Assembly (NCBI GenBank): GCA_033675545.1
Contig: JAWDGP010006221.1
Location: 111,001-175,000 of the forward strand
Length of the DNA stretch: 64,000 nucleotides
Direction of reading: 5' to 3'
From: Elysia crispata
Lineage: Eukaryota > Mollusca > Gastropoda > Plakobranchidae
The notes under the pieces: generated by a model
What the model was told of the DNA's origin: nothing
Database searches by the model: none
The model's input: only the letters and a program-made list of their open reading frames with translations
Position numbers and translations under genes: made by a program
In this document: piece by piece, positions 1 to 11,930 of the stretch
Layout: each line of letters begins with the position of its first letter
Position numbering within the stretch: the stretch's first letter is position 1

Positions 1-509
1 CAAAAGAGTTACTAACTCGGCTTGAGAGTGGGCAATCAATCCCTGGAGTGTCCCTTTATCGTCTCTGGCGATCAACTCTGGACCTTTGGTTTTCGGATTC
101 TCAATCAAGAGTATTCTTGGTAACCCCTTACATTGACTCCGGTCGGTTAATTGATCTTTGTGAACTGTTCCTAAGGCATAAACTTACAGCTTGCTTGGAT
201 ACATTGGTTGTACCTCTAAGTAGTATCCACGGAAAATTTGCAGTTGTAAGAAGGGAAGCAATTCGACGATTTCCAGTCCAAGAACAAGTTCTTTTGGAAT
301 ACAAAATCCTTGGAAAGGTTATATTTCCTGTGGTTGATATTCTCAATTCTTTCCTGGCTGTGGTGAAGGATGGCAAAGCACATGTGCTGCACAGCAATGC
401 TGACTTTAATGCAGCCTGTTTTGTTACCACCTCTGTGACTGCTGTTCACTATTCACATATGGAAGAAGAATTATTTATGAAAAATTACATCGATCCTATT
501 TTAGTATAA
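1..509 (+). CDS. C-terminal exon of an uncharacterised, possibly phospholipase D-like protein (5' part outside window)
   Basis: An open frame runs from the left edge (codons in phase with position 3) to a TAA at 507-509, about 168 codons. It has no internal stop and balanced amino-acid use, so it reads as the last coding exon of a gene starting outside the window. Residues FLVTPYIDSGRLIDLCELF resemble the strand-helix unit that opens a phospholipase D-like half domain. Later an IHGKFAVV stretch and an HVLHSNADF stretch sit where PLD folds carry HxK and the Ser/Asn-Ala-x-Phe loop. A clean HxKxxxxD motif is not visible, so catalytic activity is doubtful. The PLD assignment is a resemblance from memory only; that this is a real coding exon is more secure. 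The gene converges tail-to-tail with ERH. Confidence 0.6.
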   Translation, partial: KELLTRLESGQSIPGVSLYRLWRSTLDLWFSDSQSRVFLVTPYIDSGRLIDLCELFLRHKLTACLDTLVVPLSSIHGKFAVVRREAIRRFPVQEQVLLEYKILGKVIFPVVDILNSFLAVVKDGKAHVLHSNADFNAACFVTTSVTAVHYSHMEEELFMKNYIDPILV

Positions 510-3500
510 TTTGCATCATAAATGCTGACTTCCATTGTTTTAGATCAAGTCGCTTCAGTATTTTTTTTCATTTCAATCAACCAATGTCAATTTATAATGA
601 AAGCAATGTACATGTACCAGACAATTTAAGTGCTAGGCATTGATTCACTTACAAATACAACTTATTCAGAGACAAATAGAGAGGGTCAAATTTGCTTGCA
701 TAAAATGGCTAAGTCTGTTAGAGGGAGTTTGCTTTGTGTTAAAACACTAGAAATCAGAATCACAACCTAGCTCGAGTTGCCTAATACCATGATTGTTTGA
801 CAATGATACAAAAAAAGAACCCAAAAAGTTTTGCTGGATTGGAAAACTAGCATTTGTATCAAAACTATCATATCAATTAGGTATTCTCAATCATGCAATA
901 CAAGACTAGGCATTAAAATACATGTGTTTGGCTGTACAATCCGTATGTCTATTGTTAAGTTTTATCTCAGCTTTTTTAAATGAAAGGATGCTTTTAATTG
1001 AAATTATTCACAAAATATGATATTGAAAATTACACTAGGAACACCCATTTTCTTCTTGAATATTGTGCAAAAATAAAAATTGGTGCTTAATCATGCCATT
1101 TTCTTATGCACATGACTATGAAACCCTGTTTATAATCACTGCTTTAGACACGTCTTATCATATATCTGCAATTTCATTAGGGATTTTCATGAAAAACTCT
1201 CTTGATTAGAAAAATCATACGGCTTGGCAGATCACTTTTCACTTATTAGTGTTGGTTATTGTTCATATTAACTAACAGCATATACCTTAGTATTAACACT
1301 GTTATGAGGCATGAAGTGAAACTTTTCATTAATAAAACACTTTGTATTATGAGATTGAAATGGTTTGGTGTGCCTACCCACAGTAGAACTGTGATGCCCT
1401 TTCTAATCTCATACAAAACATTTTTGCTAAGTCCTATTTATAAGTATTAATATTCACATTCTTGTATGACTGTCAAGATATTTCTTACTGTATGTTAAGT
1501 GTTTGCACAGTGTAACATCCACGACATCCAGAATTAGGGCACGCTATGACTATCTATGATTCTGCTCTAAACTTGATCTTGATAAAGGGAGAAATGGAAA
1601 GGCTTGATAACCAATTTATGAATCAAATTTACATTAAAATTTGGATTGCACCCAGAGAGCAGAGAGCATGGGCAATAATAACACTAGATTGCTTTGTAAA
1701 CCTTGTGTCTGAGAAATGTTTTTTTGATGTAATTCTTCCTCTATGTTTTGTATTCAATAAAATTCACGCCGATTTTTCAAATCAGGTAAGGTGAAATGTT
1801 TATTAGGCTTACATTTTAAATCATACTTTTTGCACAACTATGATCAAAACAAATGGCAAATATAAACTCTTAAATTTTGTGAGTGTGTGTATACAGGAAG
1901 ATGGGGTCCCAAAATGCACATGTATAAATAATTTTTGCATATCAGATCAAGGCCAGGACTGGGTAAGAATAAAACAGTAAGAAACTCATAAAAGATATGA
2001 ATTTTATTACCCTATTCATTTTTTACTTTTATAACTTATCCTGGTTAAACCAAACTGATTGTAGCAGTCATTAAAATTTTGGTTTAAGAATTTTTCACTG
2101 TATCCCAATCTGTAAAATAATTATAAAATGTTTTGGTATATTGAAGGATTTTTTCTCCACATTGTAAATTGAAAAAATAAAAAAAAACTATAGATAAAGT
2201 ACATGTATTGTAAATAATATAAAGATTGGCAGCCATGATTATTCTTTAATTTGTCAAATTCATTGTTTCCAAGAGGTACTGCACAGTGTCTTTTAATATT
2301 TCTTTTTAATTTTTTTAATTGGAGACTACTGTATTTTTTACACACAGTTTTAATTTCTTCAAGATTAATGACTTGAAATGGATGAGAACCATCCTGCATT
2401 GTTATAAATTATTTCAAAATGAAATATTAACATAAAATATTTATACGCATTTGCAGTATCTATCCAATTTTTTTTTTTAAATCCAACTTATGATAACTTT
2501 ATAATAAACATGTTTAATCTTTTTCTTGTTTGCCTAATCAGCATTGAATTCTCTACCAAAAAAAAAAAAAAGGATACCATTTTTATAACTGTTGTTTATT
2601 GTTCATTTTAAGTTATGAATAAGGAAAATGTTTTGGTGCTAACATGAATGAATTGATTTTGCAAAAGCTACTTGGCAAAATATTCTCATAATGAAGTGAG
2701 CCATTTTACTAAAGCACTATTTTCAACGACAGTTTTATCTTCATCACCTTAAATTATCTTTCATCATATGACGCTTTACATACAACTGGAAGATAATGAC
2801 TTAGTTACTGTTATAGCTGTAGAGACATTTAGCATAATTGTATTATTCAATTATCTTTGTAGATCATGTGAATAAATTTAATGCTCCTAAAACTTGAATT
2901 TAGAGTTATTTATTAACTTGGATTTTGTTGAGATCATCAATTCAAGATTAGGGATTCAGTTTCTGACTGTGGCTTATGTGCAGTTAATTTTAAAAGATTG
3001 TATGCCTTTAAAATTTCTTTTATAAAGCAGTGAGATGTGTATACAGTAAAAAAAGAGTACAAACTTATGTTTCATGATAAGACCATAAATGGACTCTATT
3101 TTTAAATCCTAGAAGACTAAAAAAGTTAACTTAACCAAACCCATTTACATCTACAACCTTGAATTGAAAGCACTCAAAAAACTTCATAAACAGATAATCC
3201 AAAACAGATCAAAGCCAAACATCGGTTTCAAGTCTCCGTGAATTTTGTTTTCCTGAAAAGGCAAATTATAACAGCAAGGAAGCACTAATTATTTGGGTGG
3301 AATCCTCTTGATTAAGAAAAGGTAGGGACTCTTTATTATTCAGGTGAAAGTAACAGTATTTTAATTTCTAGCAATTTACTTAGTTAAAGGGCAGTGACCC
3401 AAAATAAATCTCTGCTCCTGAATAAGTCAAAATTAAAGCTCAGTCCTATTCAGGTGAAAAAATGAGGTATTATTTTTTTAAATGCTGAACTTTCAGGGAA

Positions 3501-4647
3501 GAAATCTTATTAAAATCCCTTTATCTTTTAGATTGCTTCTCTATTAGATCTATATCATCTTATCAAGGTCATCTATTTAACCTAATAGTAATACGCTCAG
3601 CTTCTGTGACAAGACTGAGTAGATCATCTTGATGACGTAATTCCTTACTTTGTAGTGCAAAATTTTCATATCTTATGGAGAAACAATGTAACAATTTAAT
3701 AAAACATGGCTTTCTGAAATTCCTCAAGAAAATTAAAAAAAAAATAGTTCACATTAATTAGGAAAACAGTACTAACATGAGGAATAAGTACTTCTTTGTA
3801 CCCAAAAATCAGAGTAACAATAAAGAAAAATTCCTTTTCATGGTAAGCTGGTGTAGCTGTGTAACAAATAAATCTTCACTTAATTTCTACTTAAAAAATA
3901 GCACAAAAAACTTATCTCGCAACATATTTTTTATTCAATCCAGCTTTTTAGGCTTAAGGGATGCATGAGGACACTATGCATAACCGTCAATTTTATGCTA
4001 TTGCTTTCTTTCTTTAAAAAGGATGTAATCGCGATATTATCTTTTCAAATAAATAGGACAAACACAAGCACTTGAGTTCTAGAGAGATCTCTTCCCCTTT
4101 ACATTATTTTCAATACATAAAACACAGTATGGTGCTGACTTGAGGCGATGAGAAATGATCGTTTCAACTAAGCTGTACCATGGACTGCATGAATCACACT
4201 GGAGATGACCTTTTGCAATCTTCTGGTGTGTACATATTAAATTTATTACAATTTGGGCCTAAGGTTTAGCTCATAAAATCATTCTTTCCAAAACACATTT
4301 CAATTCAATTTTTATTTTCATGGGAGAATCTGTTTTTAAAATTAAACTTTGTTATAGCACATCTTAAGAAAATGCAGACTTTAGCTTATATAAATTTCAA
4401 GTCTGAGTTGGTTTAAAGGTTACAGCTTGCAAAATTCTTGACCTTCTTTAGCGAGAAATGTATGATATAAAGCTAATGATTCACTTCAGGAGAATTAAAA
4501 GTTGTTTTTTTTTCTTTTTCAACCCATAAAAGTCCAAACAGTAAGAGTAATGTACAAAATGAAGCATGCAATTTTAAGGATTCTTACAATTACAGCAAAA
4601 AATCCATCAAATTAAGTAAAGTCAATGCAAGGCTTGATATTTTAAAT
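510..4647. other. Intergenic / 3' UTR stretch between two convergent genes
   Basis: AT-rich sequence with many short A and T runs and stops in every frame. Possible AATAAA signals for the upstream plus-strand gene occur in several places, for example near 1755, and none stands out. I see no gene, RNA gene or recognisable transposon here. Short open frames are scattered and low in information. Confidence 0.5.
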
Positions 4648-4653
4648 TTTATT
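4648..4653 (-). terminator. Candidate polyadenylation signal of ERH
   Basis: TTTATT on the plus strand reads AATAAA on the minus strand, about 200 nt downstream of the ERH stop codon, a usual distance for a short 3' UTR. Another AATAAA lies further left at 4242-4247, so the choice is uncertain. Confidence 0.35.
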
Positions 4654-4854
4654 GCATACTATGAATTAAATGAAATGGTGATTAAGAACGTGATACTGAT
4701 CCAAATATACATGTTGAATTTTGACAATCTATATTACACATATTAGAAACAAACAGCACAACATGCCATGGGCAAAAATTCAGAAATAAAAAAAATCAAG
4801 CAAAATTGAATACAGAGAATGTTGAACCCCTTGTAGACCATGTCCCACTCGCAT

Positions 4855-7800
4855 TTACTTTCCTGCTTGTTTGCGCAGCATGTGATAAATCTTTTCCTTA
4901 AGCCAGTCTTTGTTGTGTGGGGTGTATGTCCCATAGGATTTTTGATACCTTTACAATTGGAGGAAAAAAAAACAACACATTTGTAAAATTGTTAAGAAGT
5001 AAGAACGACAGAAAATTAACAAAAATATTAATTGATTCACTTAGAAACATGCCAATATTATCAGTGTGCTAACTTTATCAATACATTTTTTTTAAAATAT
5101 AAATTTAGGGACAAAATTTATACTTTTTTCATTTTACTTTTCATTACATTTACAGTTACAATCAGAAAAAAAATTTGAACTTTTAAAAAGTTTGTGAAAT
5201 AACAAACAAAGTATGTTATGTACATGTCCGATTTATCCAACCGCACCATGCAATATTAGCCAAAATGGCCCAGATTTACCAATTAATAGTAAAAACATGC
5301 TTTTCTCAAATGTTAACACTAAAATACGGGATCTTTGTTCGGATATAGGTACCATGGCATATCATTGTAATTAACAATCTCATTGTATTTGTCGCTTTGG
5401 TCCCACCTACTGATTATTCAGATCATCTTTTTCATTTTGTAAAACCAATTGACTTTAAGACTATCCGGGATTTTTTTTAATCTGAGAGAACACTAAGATA
5501 AAAATGTAAAAAGGATTTGGTTTTCAGTTGAAGAAAATATTTCTTAAACTCATTAGAGCTACAGCTTTCTATCATTACAATCAATTCAGTTCTTACCATC
5601 AGGCACATACCAGTACATAGCATAAAAAATCATACTTTTTAAAACATATGAAATGTATTTCAATGAATCAAACAATATCTGTTCTCGAAGTAAATCTTAA
5701 ATTTCTCTTTGGATATAGAATTATTGGAGCACAGCCACATAAGCATTTAGCAGAAACTGGATTGCAAAAAGAGCATTTCATAAACCTTCAAAGTATAGCC
5801 CTTTGTAATATAAATTATTTCCGCCCATTGATGAAAAACAATCAAGGAGAGACAGTTGAGGTTTCTTAGCCATATTAACAGAAAAAATGGACTGGAAAGA
5901 TCATGCACTGTGGAAAAATTGAAGGAAAAAGAAGCTGAGAAAGACAAAGAGCATCATATACAGACAGTCTGAATGTTTTTGCAACCAAGAATCAGAATTC
6001 AGATGCCTGATAACAAGTTTATCCTGCTGGCTGATAACAGGAATGAAGGACCATTATCTTCAATGCCTGCAGCAAGCCTGACACTTGAAGAAGAAGAAGA
6101 AGAAGAAGAAGAAGAAGAAGAAGAAGAAGAAGAAGAAGAAGAAGAAGAAGAAGAAGAAGAAGAAGAAGAAGAAGAAGAAGAAGAAGAAGAAGAAGAAGAA
6201 GAAGAAGAAGAAGAAGAAGAAGAAGAAGAAGAAGAAGAAGAAGAAGAAAACTTGTGCGATAATATAAACACAATATTTATCTTTCTTTCTGTTCAAAATA
6301 TTCTCATCAACCTTCTAAAAAAGCATATATCACTCAGTAGCTTCCAAATTCTTTTTGATGTTGTTGGGGATTGTCTACCACAACCATGTTATAGGACTGA
6401 CCATGTATAGGATTTAAGGGGTCTTGCGTTTTTATTAAACAAAAAAATTCTTTACTTCCATGTCTTTACATTTTTTAAGGGTAGGACCAGCTTTAAAGTT
6501 TTTTCTCTAATACACACTTTACACCAGAAACTGTAAAAAATTCATTTATTTTAGATACTTCTAAGATGTATTTATTTGTTAACAGCCTTATTATTCTCTG
6601 CGAACTCATTATTGCTTGCACTATTTTTTATACAATTTCAGCGGTGTTGCATCCAAGTCTTGATATTAATTAATTTATCAAAGTACTTGAAATTGATCCC
6701 TTTGCTTGAATTTATTCCTGTTGATAAAGATGTTGATCTTTGGACACTCATTGTTTCGACTGATGACCTATAATTCTGTATTTTTGCTGTCCAATCCCAA
6801 AGCTTTCTTGCTGCTTTCTCCTTTAACAATGTCTAGTATAATCGGGACAAGTCTTCTTTATTTTCTACTGTTAATACAGTGTCATCAGCGTATCTCAAGT
6901 TGTTTGCGTTTTGCCTACCTAATTTACCTCTAGGATATCCCTTATTTCCCAATCAACTTGCATTTCTGTTCACAATACATCTTTTTGAAAATTTGTAGAT
7001 CTTTATCTATCTTCAGCTATGTTGTATGTATTTGAGTGATTATCAAATCATGTAATCTGTCAAATGCCTTGGTGTAGTCATTGAAGCCCAGGTATAACTT
7101 TTTTTGTACTTCCAGAGCTTGTTTAATTATAACTCAAAGGATGTAGATAGCGTATGTTGTACCTCTTCCCTCAGCAAAGCAACATTGTCCCTCTGCTATT
7201 TCTGTTTGATTTTGTTTCTGACTTGCATCATGATGATTTTGAAAGTATTTTGGTGATATGACTCACAAGACTGATTGATCAATGCAATTCACACTCTGTT
7301 GTCCCTGGTTTTTTCGGTATAGCAAATAAATACATCTCCATCAAAACAAGAACAAGGCCTTGGATGGCTATATTGTATAATTGAACCTATCCTGATGTAT
7401 GGATGACAGGCCTGGAAGATTTCAAAACAGCTACAAATGTGGTTTCTGCAGAGAATGCTACAAATGTCACTGACTGTACAGAAATTAGACAAAACAGTGT
7501 TACAAGAAGCTGATGCAAGATCACTCATAAATATATGTAAATGCCAGGCAAATTTTTTTTGCCATGTGATGAGAAGAGAGAAATTAAAACATTTTGTGAC
7601 AACATAACGAGAATGATTGAAGCAAAACAGCTAGAAAAGATGTTGGATGGACTAATAAAGTGGTTAAATATAGAACAAGTAACAGATGCACTAAAAGTGG
7701 CAAGAGATCAAGATGCATGGTTCTGATGGCCTAGGCTTATGAGTACAGCAATGATTTGATTCATTGATTGTTATTAAGAATTATTACGTTACATATTTTT

Positions 7801-9345
7801 ACTTGTAATTTTCAATATACTGTTAGAGATAAATGCTTCTTCAAATTTTGAATCTCCAGTGCAACATATACCCATGCTGTTTGTTTTCTTTAATCCTAAA
7901 CTTTAACTAGATCTGGAGTCTAGATCCTGATTTATATAACAAGAATCCAGAAGACATCTGGAGATTTGGATGCCATGTTTTCATCTCAGTCTCATTCTTA
8001 GTGACTGACTTGAAGAAAAGATAGCCCTTGCACAAACTAGTAACTGACTATCAGATCTAACTACTTTGCAATTGAATTAAAAAGTAAAAATAAACTGAAA
8101 CTCTGAATCCTCAATTCTCGTATACAGCCCTATAATCAAACCTGACTGGAGGATTGACAAGATGGCGGCCAAAACGGAAGTAGAGCTGATAAAAAAGTAA
8201 AACTAGATGGTGGCCAAAACAGAGGTAGAGCTGATAATAAAGACAAACTATTGTTACTGCAAATGTAAAAGGAGCAACAAAATCGCTGAACATAGTGCTT
8301 GATTTATATGATTTACTGCCTTTGGTTCGATTTTTACAACCTTGGGTGCAAATTTACAATCATTTACGACCTTGCTGGACAACCTGTTCATCTTAGTTAA
8401 TAGAGAAACTGATGGCCTATCACCTCAAGCCAACGGTTTTGACCAATTCTTTTATCTCACCATTAAGCATGTGATCATAGACTTGGCATCCCCAGCCACT
8501 TATGTAGACTTGAGGCATTAAATTAGCAAAGCTCAAGTTTATGGTTAAGAAAGGTGAGGACAGAAAAAAGAACTTACACCAGGCAGCATAAATCTGTGAG
8601 CTGATCTATGAACTCAAACAGCTGAGAAATGTCATATGTGATGGATGGATCATGGGGGTGCAAGCGCTTCAGGTGCTCTTCAAAGATTTTACAAATTCCT
8701 GTATGAAGAAAAATAAATGATTTTGATAACAAATCCTATGAAGAAAAAAAATCTAATAAGTAATGGCATGAAATAATGTAAGAAAACTGATCCCCATACA
8801 ATAACTTAGAAGTTAGAAAGATAACATTCACCACAATTTAAAATACTTGATCAAATACAATCAAATATTGTCAAATTTAATAGAAGTAAATTAGTTTAGC
8901 CTCAAATGTATAAAAAATGATTTAAAACTAAAAATGAAAACTTGAGTCTAGTCATATCTTTAAACAGTGGCACTTCCGATTGGGTATGTTGGTTTAGTAT
9001 ATGAAATAGAATATATAACGGCATAAATTTTGTATTAATAATTCATTGTTGGAAAATGTTTTAAATTTCTTTCATCTTTATTACTCATACAAAAGCCAAG
9101 CCCTCTTTATTATGATAGGTACCATACAGTTCTGTCTGTACCTTTTAAATATGATTTGGAAACTCAAAAATAGAAAGATAATACCCAAAATTAGAAGACT
9201 TTGTTCTTAAAATTCTAGTTGTAGCCTGCGTACATAGCACTTAATACTGTGTCTAACCTTCCAAACATTCATTGACAGACTCATAATCTGAATACGTCCG
9301 TGTCTCTGGCCTCTGGTTGGGTTGAACTAAAAGAATAGTATGTGA
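4855..9345 (-). CDS. ERH: Enhancer of rudimentary homolog (three coding exons; first exon not located)
   Basis: ERH is a small, very conserved nuclear protein that dimerises and acts in RNA processing; in animals it is known as a partner of the Microprocessor and of splicing factors. Coding exons on the minus strand: 9345-9258 (starts SHTILLVQP, after acceptor CCAG), 8698-8578 ([12 protein letters not shown] to LCCLV, between TACAG and GTAAGT) and 4948-4855 ([15 protein letters not shown] to RKQAGK, stop TAA). Phases agree: G|GA at the first junction, GT|G at the second. With an initiator Met this makes 101 residues against about 104 in vertebrates; the difference is a shorter C-terminus. In vertebrates an intron follows the ATG directly; here the first exon found also starts at Ser2, so a tiny ATG exon must lie to the right, and I could not identify it. 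The two retained introns are about 3.6 and 0.56 kb. Identity is very secure. Confidence 0.95.
6087..6249. repeat. (GAA)n microsatellite, about 54 uninterrupted units
   Basis: A perfect GAA run on the plus strand inside the last ERH intron, so the ERH pre-mRNA carries UUC repeats. All six reading frames stay open through it, which makes false poly-Glu, poly-Lys, poly-Ser, poly-Leu and poly-Phe frames. GAA/TTC tracts of this length can form triplex DNA. Confidence 0.97.
6550..7775. mobile_element. Degenerate non-LTR retrotransposon (LINE) copy with inverted 5' part
   Basis: Two opposed parts of one LINE reverse transcriptase meet near 7325-7355. On the minus strand, from about 7325 down to 6550, conceptual reading gives an RT-domain stretch: PGTTECELH, then a YADDTVL-type active site, a QFKYF..LI-like motif and a TNKYI-like end, broken by stops and frameshifts. 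On the plus strand, from about 7355, it continues with [15 protein letters not shown], a [11 protein letters not shown] block and [16 protein letters not shown]. It ends near 7726, followed by a short TGATT-like tail. The plus part picks up only 10-15 residues after the minus part ends. The copy lies in an ERH intron. It is non-functional; I do not assign a clade with certainty. Confidence 0.85.
8161..8250. repeat. Tandem duplication of a 45-bp unit
   Basis: Two adjacent 45-bp copies starting GATGGCGGCCAAAAC and GATGGTGGCCAAAAC, differing at about seven positions. They lie inside the last ERH intron, about 330 bp from the middle exon. Confidence 0.8.
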
Positions 9346-11750
9346 CTGGAAAAGAGTATGGGGAAAAAAGCTTTGTCAGAAAAAAAAACAACAAAGAATA
9401 TAAATTGCTCAATACATAGTTTCACCCACAAACACATGTTACAACTCTTGGAACACTTAGAAATAAAGCTTTATAGTTCCAGGATAAATAAAAGTGCAAG
9501 GGTAACCAAGTTATAAGAAATGTAAAATAATATATATATATAAAAGTCACTAACTTGAAAAGTTGAACTTAAGGAATAAGAACTCAGTAAAAAAAAATTG
9601 TACTAAACAATAATGTAGAAAAATGGTTCGTCTTTCCTTTTGGCTACTTCAGTACGGAAATGAAAAACTAGGCAAATAATAAAAGTTGTACATCAAGTAG
9701 CCTGGACACAAACTCGACATGCAGGTGATTCATCATTAAATTAATATAATATAATTATAATAACTTTTTAACAGGCTAATCATTAATATTTCATCAAGTA
9801 GTGACATACAGTGGAACTCAGGAATAATAACAACTATTAATCTTCTCAAAATTAAGAATTTATTGTGATGACTGGGAGATTTTCTAAACCTTTGCTGCGA
9901 GTGAGATGCATAGGTGTTGCGTACAACGTGCAGCTCACTAGACCACACGCTGTGCTCTGGTGATACTGATTACTATGCCTAGACTATGCTTTAACAGGAG
10001 GGAACTGTGTGGAGAAAAGGCAAGAAAGCCAGCACTGCTTGTTTGTTTGTACCATAGCAATGCAGGCAAGACAAAATGAAAATTTTGGTGCTTACTTTCC
10101 TTTAAGTACCCTCAGATCTAGTTGTCATTATTACATGGGAGAAGCAGTATTAATACTGGTTATTGCAGAAATAAGTTGAATGACTTGAATAAAAGAAAAA
10201 TTGGGGATTTTCAGATCTATCGTTATAGTACTGGTTGTCGCTATTTGTGGTGTTCTTGAATAAGGGTTCCACTGTATTTGAAGTAGGGACTCTTTTCGGT
10301 TTCAGCACAGTAAAGAAAAACTTCCTGGTGCTTGTTGGTGTAAAGGTAATTCACCAAAATTGCATTAGAAAATATCCCGTTATAGATGTAAGTCCGTTGT
10401 GTCTATTAGTTTAAAAATAAAAGTATTTCGAACTAGACGCATTGGGCTTAGTACAAAATAATGTGTTTGTCGAGACCCAAAGAAAGTTATCGATAATAGG
10501 GGTTACAGAAAAAAGCTATGGATCTAGATCTATGTCCAACGTTGATTTTAGCAGAAATACCATTTTCAAGGACGCAGTTGTTCAATATAAGATCAATATG
10601 CTGCTCCCTTATCTATCTTAGGTTTAGTAAATTATTTTTGGTTGGAGTCAGCTCTGCCTCTGTCGTTTTCACGAGATGTCGGAAAGCCTTGGTAATCTAA
10701 GCCTAAGCTATGCTTCAGTTTTTCGTTTTCCTTTCTAAGTCTTCTCAGAATAGCCTAGCTATTCAGAGGGTCAGTGCTATTGAAAATCCGGTTGTGGAAA
10801 ACGTCTAGTGGAACCGGTTTCCAATTAGGAGCAGATTTCACAAACTCAAGAAATTTTTTTATATATATATCTAATTCTAATTCACAATGGAATAAAGAAG
10901 TAAGTTATATTGAGAAGGTTTTAGCTAAATATGTAAGGAAAAAACAATTTATCTCTTTTAGCACCTGGTTTCAAAAAGACCCTCAAAGTAAATGGCCATC
11001 AACTGCAGATTTAGATATATTGTCTGACGTTCAAGGAGCCTCTTTCAGGGTCTCTCAAAATATATGAGAGGGGCTTATTATTGCTAATAAACGTTTATAA
11101 AATAAATATAAGGATTCAATATACTAGCGAATTAACTGTCGAATGGTCAATCGTAGTTAATAGTATATTAACTTCACTTAAAATTAGTGTTTTTGTGCTT
11201 CTAAAACTTAAACTTTCTTGGCAATGGACTTTACTTTTGATAACGGAAAATACTCAACTTCGGACAGTTTTGTGCAAACAAACATTAGAGACGGCAGAGA
11301 AGGCCTCGATATTTACCTCTATCCAAGTCCCGTAGCGCGCAGACCTATCCACCCAACATAAAATTAAATTAAGAGTTACATTATAAATATGATGTATATC
11401 ATTCTACAACCAAAGCAAAATAAAACAAAACAAAACAGAAAAAAAAAAAAAAACCATAATGTGCTCAAATACGCATAATTTTGAAAGATACATTTATTAA
11501 AAAATATATATATATATATCGAAATTAGTTCTGAAAAAGAATTTTGAGATAGTCAACAATATTTCATTGATGTAAAAAATTTACTGAAAAATATTCGAGA
11601 ATTGTGAAAATTTTCTAACACGATAAGTGGGAAAATGTGAAAGGGGGAAAAGATATACAAACCAACAACTGATTTTAAAATATGTCATGCACTAGATATA
11701 GAAGAAATGAAAGCAAGAAAAACTATAAATTAATGAAGAATTCATGTCGA

Positions 11751-11751
11751 T

Positions 11752-11817
<66 letters not shown>

Positions 11818-11930
11818 TTGTCCTCCGCTTGAAACACCAGTGTCGAATGAAGAGAATTTAAGGTAAGATCTTCTATCTATCTATCTATCTATATATATAT
11901 AAATATATATATATAAATAAAATATATAAC
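11751..11930. repeat. Compound microsatellite (CA)n-(TA)n and (TATC)n-(TA)n
   Basis: CA units run from 11751 straight into TA units ending near 11815. After about 55 bp of unique DNA a TATC run (about 11871-11892) passes into TA-rich repeats. Confidence 0.9.

Noticed and set aside
5973-6410. 145-codon frame with a poly-Glu run
   Set aside because: Made by the GAA microsatellite inside the ERH intron; the flanks have no coding character.
10774-11335. Two adjacent plus-strand frames of 97 and 84 codons
   Set aside because: No motif, no splice partners, composition like the surrounding non-coding DNA; could be an old repeat but nothing identifies it.
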